A stretch of 64,000 nucleotides of DNA from Prochlorococcus marinus str. MIT 9401 (GTDB lineage Bacteria > Cyanobacteriota > Cyanobacteriia > PCC-6307 > Cyanobiaceae). Under the pieces are notes generated by a model. The model saw nothing but the letters and a program-made list of their open reading frames with translations. It was not told the origin of the DNA and searched no databases. Of the stretch, positions 53,790 through 64,000 are shown piece after piece. Every line of letters begins with the position of its first letter. The stretch's first letter is position 1. The stretch spans positions 111,266-175,265 of the forward strand of contig NZ_JNAR01000017.1 in NCBI RefSeq assembly GCF_000760095.1, in the 5' to 3' direction. The translations under genes were made by a program, and so were the position numbers.

Positions 53790-54410
53790 ATGAAAAATGA
53801 TATTTTACAAAAATTAATCTATGAATTAGTTAGCAATCTTTTTGTATTGCCTATTTATAAGTTTGTATTTAAAGGTCATTTAATAGGTAGAGAAAATATT
53901 CCTAAAAAAGATTCTTTTATAATGGTTTCTAATCATGGTTCTTTACTTGACCCTCCATTCTTAGGACATGCTCTTGGACGTAATATATCTTTTATGGCCA
54001 AGGCAGAGCTTTTTAAAATTCCTTTTCTTGGTTTTATTATCAAGGCTTGTGGAGGATATCCTGTAAAAAGGGGGATTGCTGATAAAAATGCAATTAAAAA
54101 TGCATGTAAAAAATTATCAAATGATAATTGTATTGGAATTTTTATAGACGGCACTCGTCAAAAAAATGGTCGAGTTAATAAGCCCAAGCAAGGGGCTGCA
54201 TTATTAGCCTTTAAAAATCAAAAATTATTATTGCCTGTTGCAATAGTTAATTCACATAGATTAATAAGATTTAAATTCTTTATTCCTTTATTTTCGAAAA
54301 TAGTTATTAAAGTGGGAAAACCTGTTCAACCTCCACAAAGCTCATCAAGAGAAGATCTATATTCTGTAACATTGCGCCTCCAAGATAAAATTAATAAATT
54401 GATAGGATGA
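53790..54410 (+). CDS. plsC: 1-acyl-sn-glycerol-3-phosphate acyltransferase
   Basis: Second acylation step to phosphatidic acid at the membrane. The HX4D motif is NHGSLLD (His49, Asp54), followed by GGYPVKRG and FIDGTR (usually EGTR). The start follows fabD by 5 bases. Together with plsX, fabH and fabD it completes a fatty acid/phospholipid gene string. tsaB is convergent 4 bases away. Confidence 0.9.
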   Translation: MKNDILQKLIYELVSNLFVLPIYKFVFKGHLIGRENIPKKDSFIMVSNHGSLLDPPFLGHALGRNISFMAKAELFKIPFLGFIIKACGGYPVKRGIADKNAIKNACKKLSNDNCIGIFIDGTRQKNGRVNKPKQGAALLAFKNQKLLLPVAIVNSHRLIRFKFFIPLFSKIVIKVGKPVQPPQSSSREDLYSVTLRLQDKINKLIG

Positions 54411-54414
54411 ATAC

Positions 54415-55068
54415 TTAGTTAATTGGGGATATCGGATAAAGAGGCAAAACTTTTTGCCATGAATCTAAATTTGTTTTAGATAAACTTTTATTTGATAAAT
54501 CTAAAAGTTCTTTTAAATCTTCTTTATCTTCATAAATAGCCTCAAAAAAAAGTTCTTTATTGTTAATTTCTTCAATAACTTTTGGTAAAACAGTTTCCTG
54601 AATGAATATATCATTAGGATTTTTTTTGTCCTGACGAATTTCATATTTACCTGCAATGAAACCCTTTCGTTTTAATTTTTTATAAATCCAGAATGATTTT
54701 TTGTTTGTAAAGATATTATTTTTTAATGCAATTCTTTTTGCAATTATTTCAAATGAACTAAAACTATCTAAAGGGCAATTTATTTGTTGTGAGATAGTTC
54801 TTGCTAAAACTACAATAAGTCGTGAAGCATTAAAATTCGCTGGCCCTATGCTGACAGATATCTTATTTACTTTTTGTAAATCTTCTTTAGAAATGAATTT
54901 GTCAAGATCATTAATTAAGTTGTTGCAAAGGTCATTATTAAAATTTTTGATAAATAATTTATCAGATTCAATTTTATTGTTTTTTCTATACCCAAAGCCA
55001 AAAGAATTGTCTGTACTATGAATAACTAATGTAGGGTAATTTTCTCTTTGTCTGGGTTTATTTGTCAT
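54415..55068 (-). CDS. tsaB: tRNA threonylcarbamoyladenosine complex subunit TsaB
   Basis: Partner of TsaD in t6A modification of tRNA. 217 aa from ATG 55068 (an in-frame TTG at 55071 adjoins it). The strand TLVIHSTDNSFGFGY aligns with the TsaB N terminus, usually I-D-T-S, here with His replacing the Asp; ISVSIGPANFNASRLIV matches the G-P-G-S/N-F-T-x-x-R region. Divergent, but length and layout suit TsaB. Confidence 0.75.
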   Translation of the reverse strand: MTNKPRQRENYPTLVIHSTDNSFGFGYRKNNKIESDKLFIKNFNNDLCNNLINDLDKFISKEDLQKVNKISVSIGPANFNASRLIVVLARTISQQINCPLDSFSSFEIIAKRIALKNNIFTNKKSFWIYKKLKRKGFIAGKYEIRQDKKNPNDIFIQETVLPKVIEEINNKELFFEAIYEDKEDLKELLDLSNKSLSKTNLDSWQKVLPLYPISPIN

Positions 55069-55076
55069 CAATTACC

Positions 55077-55325
55077 CTAAGCAGGTATTTCCATACCTGG
55101 ATTACACTTAGACCATTTACCAAATTCATTTTCAAAACTTTCACAAGATTGAACATCCCAATCAGTTTTATAATTACCATTATCTTTAACTATATTGACA
55201 TGAATGTATGGTTTTTTTGCTTTAAAATCAGGTAGATCACAAATATGATTAACACCATGATTACTTTCAACATCATGATACGTGATACATCTATCAACCC
55301 ATTTACAGTTGATGCAAATGCACAT
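55077..55325 (-). CDS. ycf34: Ycf34 protein
   Basis: 82-aa cyanobacterial/plastid protein. MCICINCKWVDRCITYH and the C-terminal WDVQSCESFENEFGKW are clear family signatures. It has seven cysteines (2, 4, 7, 13, 29, 61, 74); Ycf34 of other cyanobacteria binds an iron-sulfur cluster and affects photosynthetic electron transport. It precedes tsaB on the same strand and is divergent from cca. Confidence 0.93.
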   Translation of the reverse strand: MCICINCKWVDRCITYHDVESNHGVNHICDLPDFKAKKPYIHVNIVKDNGNYKTDWDVQSCESFENEFGKWSKCNPGMEIPA

Positions 55326-55339
55326 AATTAATAAATAAA

Positions 55340-56557
55340 ATGAAAAATGGTATCCTCACCGATCATACACTAATAATTGATGAATTAGAGACAAGTATAA
55401 AATTTCATAATTTGAATCTTATATTAGGTTTTTTACCTAGAGGTTCATACTTGGTTGGAGGTTATATAAGGGATATTATTTTGGGAAGAGAAACTGAAGA
55501 GGTAGATTTTGATATTGTAGTCCCTTTAAATGCAATTGAAATTGGAAAAAAAATTGCAGATAATATTGGATCAAAATTTATAATTCTAGATGAGAAAAGA
55601 GAAGTGATAAGAATTATTTTTAATGATATTGATATTGATATTGCAACTCAGGTTTCATCCACGATTGAAGGGGATTTGCGTTCTAGAGATTTTTCTATTA
55701 ACTCGATTGCTTTTTTATTTGATAAGAAGTGTTTGTTTGATCCATTAAATGGCCTTAAAGATCTAGAGCTTTCTATTCTTAGAACTCATTCTGAAATAAA
55801 TTTACTAAATGATCCTTTACGAATATTAAGATGTTTTCGATTTGTTTCAGAGTTGAATTTTAAAATTGATCTCAATTTAATTACTTTTATAAAAAAAAAT
55901 AAAGCCAAATTATATCTTGTTGCTAGAGAGAGGATCAATTATGAAATAGAAAAAATAGTACATGGAGCTAATGCTCTTGATGCGGTTCTTATGATAAAAA
56001 AAATTAATATATTTGGTATTGATAATTTATCTGGAGATTCTTTTTTTTTGGATTTAGAGAAAATTAATTATGCAGAACTTGATCATCAAGAAAAAGAAAA
56101 ATTTTTACCATTATTTTTTATTGGGCAAATTTTAGATGTTTTATCTTTAGAGAAACTTAAAATAAGTAAAGCTGAAATTAAAAAAACTAAGTTACTACGA
56201 AAATGGTACTTTTTTTTGCAGAACAAAAATATTTCTCAGTTAAATGAATTGGATAGATTTAACTTACATAAGGAATTAGAGATGTTTCTTCCAGCTTTTA
56301 TAATTTATTTACCTCAAAAATTACACTCTAATTGGCTAAAAAGATGGCGTGACAAGGAAGATAAATTATTTCATCCCTCAAATTTACTTAATGGTAATGT
56401 AATAAAAAAAAATCTAAAAATAGAGGATGGACCTACTTTAGGAGAGCTTTTACATTATCTTTCAAAGGAACTTGCTTATAAAAGATTGAATAATTTTGAT
56501 GAAGCTATTTATAAAGCAAAGCAATGGATTGAACAAAATGCGCCAAAATGTGATTAA
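55340..56557 (+). CDS. cca: CCA-adding tRNA nucleotidyltransferase / poly(A) polymerase family
   Basis: 405-aa class II nucleotidyltransferase. LVGGYIRDIILGR (GG at 40-41) and DFDIV (56-60, catalytic aspartates) form the head domain; GDLRSRDFSINSIAF and FRFVSEL belong to the neck. It adds CCA to tRNAs, needed because tRNA-Asn here lacks an encoded CCA. It is divergent from ycf34. Confidence 0.88.
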   Translation: MKNGILTDHTLIIDELETSIKFHNLNLILGFLPRGSYLVGGYIRDIILGRETEEVDFDIVVPLNAIEIGKKIADNIGSKFIILDEKREVIRIIFNDIDIDIATQVSSTIEGDLRSRDFSINSIAFLFDKKCLFDPLNGLKDLELSILRTHSEINLLNDPLRILRCFRFVSELNFKIDLNLITFIKKNKAKLYLVARERINYEIEKIVHGANALDAVLMIKKINIFGIDNLSGDSFFLDLEKINYAELDHQEKEKFLPLFFIGQILDVLSLEKLKISKAEIKKTKLLRKWYFFLQNKNISQLNELDRFNLHKELEMFLPAFIIYLPQKLHSNWLKRWRDKEDKLFHPSNLLNGNVIKKNLKIEDGPTLGELLHYLSKELAYKRLNNFDEAIYKAKQWIEQNAPKCD

Positions 56558-56615
56558 ATACACATAGCCTAGTTTTGTTTAGAAGTTCAGACTTCAAAAT
56601 CAATTTTAAAAATTT

Positions 56616-57032
56616 ATGAGTATTCGCATTTACATTGGCAACTTACCACAAGGATTTAATCCAAAAGAGTTTGATAAGGTTTTAAAATCAGTATCTGATT
56701 CGATAAGATTTAAAGCAGTTTTAGATAAGGAAACAAAAGAATGTAGGGGCTTTGGATTCGCGACCACAAATAATGAAGAGAATGCTAATTTACTAATTCA
56801 GAAATTAAACGGTTTGGAATTTAATGGTTCTAAATTAAGAGTAGAGTTATCAGAAAAAAAAGATTCTGCCTCAAATAAAAAAGGCGCAAACTTTAACAAA
56901 AATAAGAAGAAGAAAGATTTCAAGAAAATTGTACACAGTGACGCTCCTAATCTTGAAGCACCAGATCCAAGATGGGCTGGAGAACTATCTAAGTTAAAAG
57001 ATTTGTTAGCTAATCAGAAGACACCTGCTTAA
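56616..57032 (+). CDS. RNA-binding protein with one RRM domain
   Basis: 138 aa. RRM with RNP2 IYIGNL (residues about 5-10) and RNP1 CRGFGFATT (about 44-52), followed by a lysine-rich tail (KNKKKKDFKK). Resembles cyanobacterial Rbp proteins, often cold- or light-related. It ends against crtB, convergent with no gap. Confidence 0.88.
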   Translation: MSIRIYIGNLPQGFNPKEFDKVLKSVSDSIRFKAVLDKETKECRGFGFATTNNEENANLLIQKLNGLEFNGSKLRVELSEKKDSASNKKGANFNKNKKKKDFKKIVHSDAPNLEAPDPRWAGELSKLKDLLANQKTPA

Positions 57033-57941
57033 TTATTTAATACGAGAAATTAAAAAGGATATAGGTATTTCAAATGCTTTCACTGAATTTTTTACAAAAG
57101 CCCTATTATTAAAAACATCATAGTCTAATCTTTCAATAGAATCTAAAATTCCTCTGTATAGACGTAAAGATGTCCAAACTGGCCATCTCGCGTCAGAAGA
57201 TAACCACTTAATCCCATCTTCAGATTTTTTGAACCAGTCTCGAGCTCGCTTTAATTGAAAGTCCATCAGCGCTCTCCACTGATTATTTATTTCGCCTTTT
57301 AAAAGTTGCTCTTCAGAATAATTAAATTTTTTAATATCTGTTTGTGGGAGATAAATCCTACCTCTTTGCCTATCTTCTCCGACATCTCTAAGTATATTCG
57401 TTAATTGATTGGCTATACCTAAAGCTATAGCTGCTTCTGAGGGGTCAGGCATAGCACTCCATGGCGCAGATGTATAAGCACTATCAATTCCCATGACATT
57501 CTGAGTCATTAAACCAACAGTCCCTGCGACTCTATAACAGTAAAGTTTTAATTCATCAAAATCTTTGTATCTAAATTTATTAAGATCCATCCTTTGACCA
57601 TCAATCATATCTAGATAGGGTTGAATACTTTGTGGGTATTGTTCGATAGTGTCAACCATTACGGCATCTAATTCAGATTTAATATTGCCTTTAAATATAT
57701 TCTTTGTATTTTCTTCCCATTCATCTAAGTTTTCTGAAAGCTCGTCTTGCGATTTAGTTGAAGCTTCTAAGCTATCCATTATTTCATCTGTTCTTCTACA
57801 CCATACGTAAATAGCCCAAATAGCTTTTCTCTTTTTGAGAGGAAGAAGAAGAGTTCCCAAGTAAAAGGTTTTAGCCCATTTTTGTGTTTCTTTACGGCAT
57901 ACCTCATATGCTTGATCAAGTTGAGAAATTGAATTTTTCAA
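57033..57941 (-). CDS. crtB: Phytoene synthase
   Basis: Condenses two GGPP to phytoene, the first committed carotenoid step. Aspartate-rich DEIMD (about residues 52-56) and DVGED (about 190-194, after ANQLTNILR) are the two Mg-binding motifs. Length 302 aa is normal. It lies 38 bases downstream of crtP on the same strand, so they form a two-gene unit. Confidence 0.94.
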   Translation of the reverse strand: MKNSISQLDQAYEVCRKETQKWAKTFYLGTLLLPLKKRKAIWAIYVWCRRTDEIMDSLEASTKSQDELSENLDEWEENTKNIFKGNIKSELDAVMVDTIEQYPQSIQPYLDMIDGQRMDLNKFRYKDFDELKLYCYRVAGTVGLMTQNVMGIDSAYTSAPWSAMPDPSEAAIALGIANQLTNILRDVGEDRQRGRIYLPQTDIKKFNYSEEQLLKGEINNQWRALMDFQLKRARDWFKKSEDGIKWLSSDARWPVWTSLRLYRGILDSIERLDYDVFNNRAFVKNSVKAFEIPISFLISRIK

Positions 57942-57979
57942 AAAAGTTTTAGCTCAATTTTTAAATACTTTAAATGTTT

Positions 57980-59419
<1,440 letters not shown>

Positions 59420-59467
59420 TTAAAGTTAGAACATTATAGTTTTTTTCGTTGATTATTTCGCAAAATT

Positions 59468-59815
59468 ATGGAAAAAATGCTTTTGAAGTCAACAACTCGA
59501 CATGTAAGGATTTTTACTGCTGAAGTTGTTGATAAAGAATTGAAATTTCACCCAAACAAACTGACTCTTGATTTAGATCCTGATAATGAGTTTATTTGGA
59601 GCGAAGATTCTTTAAATAAAATAAATAAAAAATTTAATGAATTAATTCAAGAAAGAGCAGGTAAGGATTTGGATGATTATGAACTTAGAAAGATTGGCTC
59701 AGAAATTGAAGGTTTAATAAAATTTTTGCTCCAAAACGGCAAATTAAGTTATAACCCAGATTGCAGAGTAATGAACTATTCAATGGGTTTACCAAAGACA
59801 ACTGAAATACTGTGA
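59468..59815 (+). CDS. ndhM: NAD(P)H-quinone oxidoreductase subunit M
   Basis: 115-aa cyanobacterial NDH-1 subunit. [12 protein letters not shown] and [15 protein letters not shown] are conserved in NdhM, and the C terminus [13 protein letters not shown]. It belongs to the photosynthetic NDH-1 stromal arm. The downstream DUF3172 gene starts within its stop (GTGA). Confidence 0.93.
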   Translation: MEKMLLKSTTRHVRIFTAEVVDKELKFHPNKLTLDLDPDNEFIWSEDSLNKINKKFNELIQERAGKDLDDYELRKIGSEIEGLIKFLLQNGKLSYNPDCRVMNYSMGLPKTTEIL

Positions 59816-60438
59816 ATAGACCTCCCTCAAATAGAAGACCTGGTAGAGGTACAAATAGAAACTATTACTCTCCAAATCAAAGAGATAGCGATTCTTATAG
59901 GCAGAGAAATACTAGGTTGCCCGCCTCTTCTTCTGAACAGAAGATTAACTTTAGTACAGGAACCATAGCTGTACTTGCAGGAGTATTAATTTTAGGGGTT
60001 GGTATTGGTAGCGCGATTACTAGTACTACTGATGGAGGACAGGGAAATATAGCTAGTCAACAACAATTAGATATGGCAGTTCCAGATCCAGAATTTTGTA
60101 GACAATGGGGCGCAAGTGCATTTGTTATTGATGTTGAAATGTATACAACTCTTAACCCATCCACAAGCTTTGTAACACAACCAGCTCTTCAACCAGGTTG
60201 TGTGATTCGAAGAGAGAACTGGACAGTTTTACAAAAACAAGGGGCGATAAGTAATGAAGATGTAAGAGAATGTAAGCAAAGAATGAATACTTTCGCTTAT
60301 ATAGGATCTATACGAGATAAACCAATAGTGAAGTGCGTTTATCAAACTGATGTTAACGAAAATAAATTTATAATTAAGGGAGATGGACAAGCCGAAGATG
60401 GAGGAGTTGGAATTAATAAAGAAGCAATTCAGTTTTAA
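59812..60438 (+). CDS. DUF3172-like membrane protein
   Basis: 208-aa protein with a basic, Arg/Asn-rich N terminus, one transmembrane helix (about residues 44-65, [23 protein letters not shown]) and a cyanobacteria-specific soluble domain containing [17 protein letters not shown] and [14 protein letters not shown]. Function unknown. GTG start overlaps the ndhM stop by 4 bases. Confidence 0.75.
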   Translation: MNRPPSNRRPGRGTNRNYYSPNQRDSDSYRQRNTRLPASSSEQKINFSTGTIAVLAGVLILGVGIGSAITSTTDGGQGNIASQQQLDMAVPDPEFCRQWGASAFVIDVEMYTTLNPSTSFVTQPALQPGCVIRRENWTVLQKQGAISNEDVRECKQRMNTFAYIGSIRDKPIVKCVYQTDVNENKFIIKGDGQAEDGGVGINKEAIQF

Positions 60439-60444
60439 CCAAAT

Positions 60445-61389
60445 TTACATCTGTCTTAATGGACTTTCTAAGCTGGCAAATTGAGGCAAAATATTCTTCT
60501 TAAATACTTCTGATGCCCTTGAAGTGTATCTTGATGGATTAGTAATTAATTTTAATTCTCTTTTAACTTCTAGGTCAGCAATAAATGCCTTGTGTATCGT
60601 TCCAGCTGCTAATTCTCTTTCAATTGAAACAACAGGTAAAAAAGAAGCACCTAAACCTGACTGTACAGCATTCTTGATAGCTTCGAGAGAGTTAAGTTCC
60701 ATCTCGATTTTTAATCTTTGAATGTCAAGTCCAGAATTTTGAAGAAGTTTGTCAACAACTTTTCTTGTTGTAGATTGAGAATCTAATGTCACGAAATTTA
60801 ATTTATATAAGTCTTCTTTTAAAAGCTCTTTTTTGTTAGAAAGTTGATGTTTAGTAGGTAAAACTAGTGCTAATTCGTCCGTTGCATATGGAATTACTTG
60901 TAGCAAATTTTCTAAATCACTAGGTAGTTGCCCACCAATAATAGCTAAGTCAATTTGTCCATTGGCAACACTCCATCCGGTTCTTCTTGTGCTATGGACT
61001 TGAAGTTGAACAGATACATCAGGATATTTTTGTCTAAAAAGTCCAATCATTCTTGGCATTAAATAAGTTCCTGTTGTTTGGCTGGCTCCAATTATAAGAG
61101 TCCCACCTTTTAAACTATTTAGATCTTCTATAGCTTTACAAGCTTCGTCGCATTGATTCAAAATTCGTTCACAATATTCAAGAAGAAGTCTTCCCTCTTC
61201 AGTAAGTAAAGCTTTTCTACCACCTCTGTCGAAAATTGTAATTTCGAGTTGTTTTTCTAGATTTTGTATTTGTAGGCTGACAGCAGGTTGAGTTACGTAC
61301 AACAAATCTGCAGCTTTTTTAAAACTGCCTTGAGCTGCTATAGCTTTTAATATTCTTAATTGATCAAGAGTAAATGGTAATTCTGGCAT
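60445..61389 (-). CDS. rbcR: LysR-type transcriptional regulator (RbcR/NdhR-like)
   Basis: 314 aa. Winged HTH at the N terminus ([38 protein letters not shown]), then an effector-binding domain. RbcR/NdhR-type regulators of cyanobacteria control Rubisco, carbon-concentrating and NDH genes. It is divergent from nnrU-ndhF and a T-N11-A palindrome lies in the spacer, consistent with autoregulation and control of that pair. Orthology to RbcR rather than another CbbR-like member is uncertain. Confidence 0.8.
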   Translation of the reverse strand: MPELPFTLDQLRILKAIAAQGSFKKAADLLYVTQPAVSLQIQNLEKQLEITIFDRGGRKALLTEEGRLLLEYCERILNQCDEACKAIEDLNSLKGGTLIIGASQTTGTYLMPRMIGLFRQKYPDVSVQLQVHSTRRTGWSVANGQIDLAIIGGQLPSDLENLLQVIPYATDELALVLPTKHQLSNKKELLKEDLYKLNFVTLDSQSTTRKVVDKLLQNSGLDIQRLKIEMELNSLEAIKNAVQSGLGASFLPVVSIERELAAGTIHKAFIADLEVKRELKLITNPSRYTSRASEVFKKNILPQFASLESPLRQM

Positions 61390-61409
61390 CTAATGTGCCT
61401 ACAATTACT

Positions 61410-61429
61410 TATAATTCTAATGCTTAGAA
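61410..61429. promoter_or_regulatory. -10 box overlapping a T-N11-A LysR-type palindrome
   Basis: TATAAT at 61410-61415 on the + strand, immediately followed by TTCTAA-TGC-TTAGAA (61415-61429), a perfect 6-bp inverted repeat with the LysR-type T-N11-A core at 61416-61428. It lies between the divergent LysR and nnrU genes, so it is a good operator candidate. Confidence 0.5.
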
Positions 61430-61454
61430 GTATTCTTGTTAAGAACTAAATTTT

Positions 61455-62201
61455 TTGAATAATTTGAATTTTATGGAGACTCATAAAACTTCTCTAATAA
61501 TATTGTTTTTGATCTTGATTTTTGCAGTCATTCATAGTGGAGGAGCTGCTTTAAGAATAAAAGCAGAATCTTTTATGGGTCCAAGATTATGGCGTTTATG
61601 TTTTGTTTTTTTAAGTTTGCCTTCAGCAATTATTTTGATTAGTTATTTTTTAGCTCACAGATATGACGGGATAAGATTATGGAATTTACAGGGCAATAGT
61701 TTCATTTTTTTATTGGTTTGGTCTTTAACTGCAATAAGTTTTTTGTTTTTATATCCTGCTACTTACAATTTGTTGGAGATTCCCTCAGTTTTAAAACCTA
61801 AAGTACGAATTTATGGAACCGGGATAATGAGAATAACAAGGCATCCACAAGCGTTTGGTCAAATAATTTGGTGTTTTGCTCATACTTTATGGATTGGCTC
61901 ATCATTCACGTTAATAACTTCTGTAGGGTTGATTTTGCACCATCTTTTTGCTATCTGGCACGGGGATAAGCGATTAGAGAAAAGATTTGGAGAGGAATTT
62001 GAAAAGTTTAAAAAAAATACTTCCATTATCCCATTTATGGCAATAATTGAAGGAAAGCAAGAATTAAAAATTAAAGAATTTTTTAGATTATCTCAACTTG
62101 GTATCTTGATTGCAATAGGAGTGCTTTGGTGGTCCCACCAGTATATAAATATTGCTGTTAAAACATTTAATTCATCATTTTTGTCGGAATTTTTCAATTG
62201 A
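61455..62201 (+). CDS. NnrU-family protein, probable 15-cis-zeta-carotene isomerase (Z-ISO)
   Basis: 248-aa protein with about six membrane helices. The His-rich pattern fits the NnrU/Z-ISO family: His27 (VIHSGGAALR), His130 (TRHPQAFGQ), His143 (FAHTLW) and LHHLFAIWHGDKR near 161-173. In plants Z-ISO binds heme through histidines and isomerises zeta-carotene. In a cell using plant-type CrtP/CrtQ such an enzyme is expected. Start TTG 61455 or ATG 61473. ndhF follows after 33 bases. Confidence 0.65.
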   Translation: MNNLNFMETHKTSLIILFLILIFAVIHSGGAALRIKAESFMGPRLWRLCFVFLSLPSAIILISYFLAHRYDGIRLWNLQGNSFIFLLVWSLTAISFLFLYPATYNLLEIPSVLKPKVRIYGTGIMRITRHPQAFGQIIWCFAHTLWIGSSFTLITSVGLILHHLFAIWHGDKRLEKRFGEEFEKFKKNTSIIPFMAIIEGKQELKIKEFFRLSQLGILIAIGVLWWSHQYINIAVKTFNSSFLSEFFN

Positions 62202-62234
62202 CAGTTTAAAATCGAAGATATAAGTTTTTTAAAA

Positions 62235-64000
62235 ATGCCTCAAGCTTCAGAAATTGCCTGGTTAATTCCTGTTTTCCCACTTATAGGGGCAGTCCTTTCT
62301 GGCTTTGGACTAATAAGCATAAATAATAAAATTAATAATTCTAGAGAAATAGTTTCTATAGGTCTCATTTCTTTCGTCGGAATTTCTGCAGTGATAAGCT
62401 ATAAAGCTTTGATTGAACAGATTAATGGTTATCAAACTGTAGAAAAATTATTTGTATGGGCTAATGCTGGGGATTTCACAATTCCAATGGGTTTTGTTCT
62501 TGATCCTTTGGGTAGTGTGATGCTTGCTCTAGTAACTACAATAACTCTGCTAGTAATGATTTACTCACACGGTTATATGGCCCATGACAAAGGATATGTC
62601 AGATTTTTTACTTATTTAGCTCTATTTAGTAGTTCAATGATGGGATTGATAATTAGCCCAAATTTGTTAGAAATTTACGTCTTTTGGGAATTAGTTGGAA
62701 TGTGTTCTTACTTATTAGTTGGGTTTTGGTACGACAGAGATGGTGCAGCTCACGCTGCACAAAAAGCATTTGTTGTAAATAGAGTAGGAGACTTTGGTTT
62801 ACTACTAGGCATACTAGGTCTTTTTTGGGCAACAAACAGCTTTGATTTCAATGAAATAGCTACCGGAATTTCTCAATCATTATCTGATAATTCAATACCC
62901 CTCTGGGCTGCTTTACTTCTTTGTTTTTTGGTTTTTTTAGGTCCAATGGCAAAATCTGCGCAGTTTCCTCTTCACGTATGGTTACCTGATGCGATGGAGG
63001 GCCCGACACCTATTTCTGCTCTTATCCATGCAGCTACAATGGTTGCCGCAGGAATATTTCTAGTGGCAAGGCTTCAACCTTTGTACTCAATATTCCCCTC
63101 CATACAATTCATTATTGCTTTAGTTGGTACCATCACTTGTTTTTTAGGGGCTTCAATAGCTTTGACCCAAATGGATTTAAAAAAGGGTTTAGCATACAGT
63201 ACTGTTTCACAGCTTGGTTATATGATGCTTGCCATGGGTTGTGGAGCACCAATAGCTGGAATTTTCCATTTGATTACTCATGCTTGCTTTAAAGCGATGC
63301 TATTTTTGGGATCTGGCTCTGTAATACATGCTATGGAAGAAGTAGTAGGTCATCAGCCTGTACTAGCTCAAGATATGAGATTGATGGGCGGTCTAAGAAA
63401 AAAAATGCCATATACATCTGCAACATTTTTAATAGGTTGTGTAGCAATTAGTGGTATTCCTCCATTGGCAGGTTTTTGGAGTAAAGATGAAATACTGGGA
63501 AATGCATTTATATCATTTCCAGCTTTTTGGTTTGTAGGTCTGTTAACAGCTGGAATGACTGCTTTTTATATGTTTAGGCTCTATTTCTTGACATTTGAAG
63601 GTGATTTCAGAGGGGAGAATAAAGAATTACAAAAAGAGCTTTTAATCGCCTCCAAAATAAATCTAGATCAAGAAAATGAAGAACAGCATGAAGAACAGCA
63701 TGAAGAACATGGCTATATTCATGAGTCTCCATGGTCAATGACATTTCCCTTAGTATTTCTCGCAGTACCCTCTTTAATTATCGGTTTTATAGGACTCCCA
63801 TGGGATAGTAAATTTGCAAATTTATTAGATCCAGAGGAAGCAGAGGTTGCTTCAAAGGCTTTCGAACTCAAAGAATTTTTGCCTTTAGCTATAGCTTCAG
63901 TTTTTATTGCATCAGCTGGAATCATTATTGCTTATCAAGCATATTTTGTTAAGAAAATTAATTTGTCAATATTATTTGCAGAAAAGTTTCCAACAATTAA
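62235..64000 (+). CDS. ndhF: NAD(P)H-quinone oxidoreductase subunit 5 (NdhF), 3' end beyond window
   Basis: Proton-pumping antiporter-like membrane subunit of NDH-1. The frame starts at ATG 62235 and is open to the window edge (588 codons). SAQFPLHVWLPDAMEGPTPISALIHAATMVAAG is the NuoL/NdhF signature, followed by FHLITHACFKAMLFLGSGSVIH. It is the respiratory/cyclic-flow NdhF1 type judged by position. A Glu/Gln/His-rich loop near residue 480-492 contains a small tandem repeat. Confidence 0.93.
   Translation, partial: MPQASEIAWLIPVFPLIGAVLSGFGLISINNKINNSREIVSIGLISFVGISAVISYKALIEQINGYQTVEKLFVWANAGDFTIPMGFVLDPLGSVMLALVTTITLLVMIYSHGYMAHDKGYVRFFTYLALFSSSMMGLIISPNLLEIYVFWELVGMCSYLLVGFWYDRDGAAHAAQKAFVVNRVGDFGLLLGILGLFWATNSFDFNEIATGISQSLSDNSIPLWAALLLCFLVFLGPMAKSAQFPLHVWLPDAMEGPTPISALIHAATMVAAGIFLVARLQPLYSIFPSIQFIIALVGTITCFLGASIALTQMDLKKGLAYSTVSQLGYMMLAMGCGAPIAGIFHLITHACFKAMLFLGSGSVIHAMEEVVGHQPVLAQDMRLMGGLRKKMPYTSATFLIGCVAISGIPPLAGFWSKDEILGNAFISFPAFWFVGLLTAGMTAFYMFRLYFLTFEGDFRGENKELQKELLIASKINLDQENEEQHEEQHEEHGYIHESPWSMTFPLVFLAVPSLIIGFIGLPWDSKFANLLDPEEAEVASKAFELKEFLPLAIASVFIASAGIIIAYQAYFVKKINLSILFAEKFPTI
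63678..63710 (+). repeat. 12-base tandem repeat in ndhF
   Basis: Two copies of GAAGAACAGCAT and a partial third (GAAGAACAT) encode an EEQH-EEQH-EEH loop between two membrane segments. Confidence 0.85.

Overview
The window reads as a chromosomal segment of a high-light-adapted Prochlorococcus (marine picocyanobacterium). By eye it is about 30% GC and densely coding. It has cyanobacterial hallmark genes (crtB/crtP/crtQ, ndhF/ndhM/ndhO, ycf3, ycf34, rpaA, rpaB, petL, a short hli gene) and many overlaps or near-zero gaps, with frequent TTG/GTG starts. There is no rRNA, insertion sequence, CRISPR array or integrase gene.

Layout. 1-5 kb: end of phosphoglucomutase, rarA, a phosphopantetheinyl transferase head-to-head with bcp, coaX and cysH. 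5-10 kb: a type-2 NADH dehydrogenase, then a cation-transport block (SLC13-like transporter with RCK-C domains, KtrB-like channel, KtrA-like RCK protein). 10-13.4 kb: small genes (ribbon-helix-helix protein, Nif11-like peptide, 58-aa membrane peptide, 47-aa twin CX3C protein) around an ABC-F ATPase. 13.4-24 kb: HtrA protease, small cyanobacterial proteins, hli, YihY-type membrane protein, IMPase, TolC, a DUF512 radical-SAM protein, DUF3120, nadB and VKOR-thioredoxin. 24-41 kb: rimO, petL, a tandem-domain pterin synthase coupled to a RibD-type reductase, aroK, CRR7-like protein, rbfA-hemD, crtQ, an IscA-type protein, an LpxB-like protein, ndhO, DnaJ, cysK and an ATPase. 41.0-42.85 kb: tRNA-Asn followed by a gene-poor stretch with short repeats, two unknown genes and a degenerate copy of the tRNA 3' end. 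42.85-54.4 kb: rpaA, holB-tmk-copper ATPase, ycf3, radA, then rpaB-plsX-fabH-fabD-plsC. 54.4-64 kb: tsaB, ycf34, cca, an RRM protein, crtB-crtP, ndhM, a LysR regulator, a Z-ISO/NnrU gene and the start of ndhF.

How the genes work together. CrtB, CrtP, CrtQ and the Z-ISO-like NnrU protein give the steps from GGPP towards lycopene, apart from the final cis-trans isomerase. NdhF, NdhM, NdhO, the CRR7-like protein, NDH-2, PetL and Ycf3 serve photosynthetic and respiratory electron flow. RpaA and RpaB are the paired clock/light response regulators, and rpaB abuts a lipid-synthesis gene string.

Most interesting signals: (i) a PlsX N-terminal extension of about 130 residues with near-uncharged 11-residue amphipathic repeats, a possible membrane-binding helix; (ii) a degenerate tRNA-Asn 3'-end copy about 0.74 kb downstream of the tRNA, still able to pair with its acceptor strand, suggesting an integration scar; (iii) a tandem PTPS whose first domain has lost the catalytic His, coupled to a DHFR-fold reductase; (iv) a T-N11-A palindrome next to a LysR gene; (v) a perfect 13-bp hairpin ending one base before a start codon.
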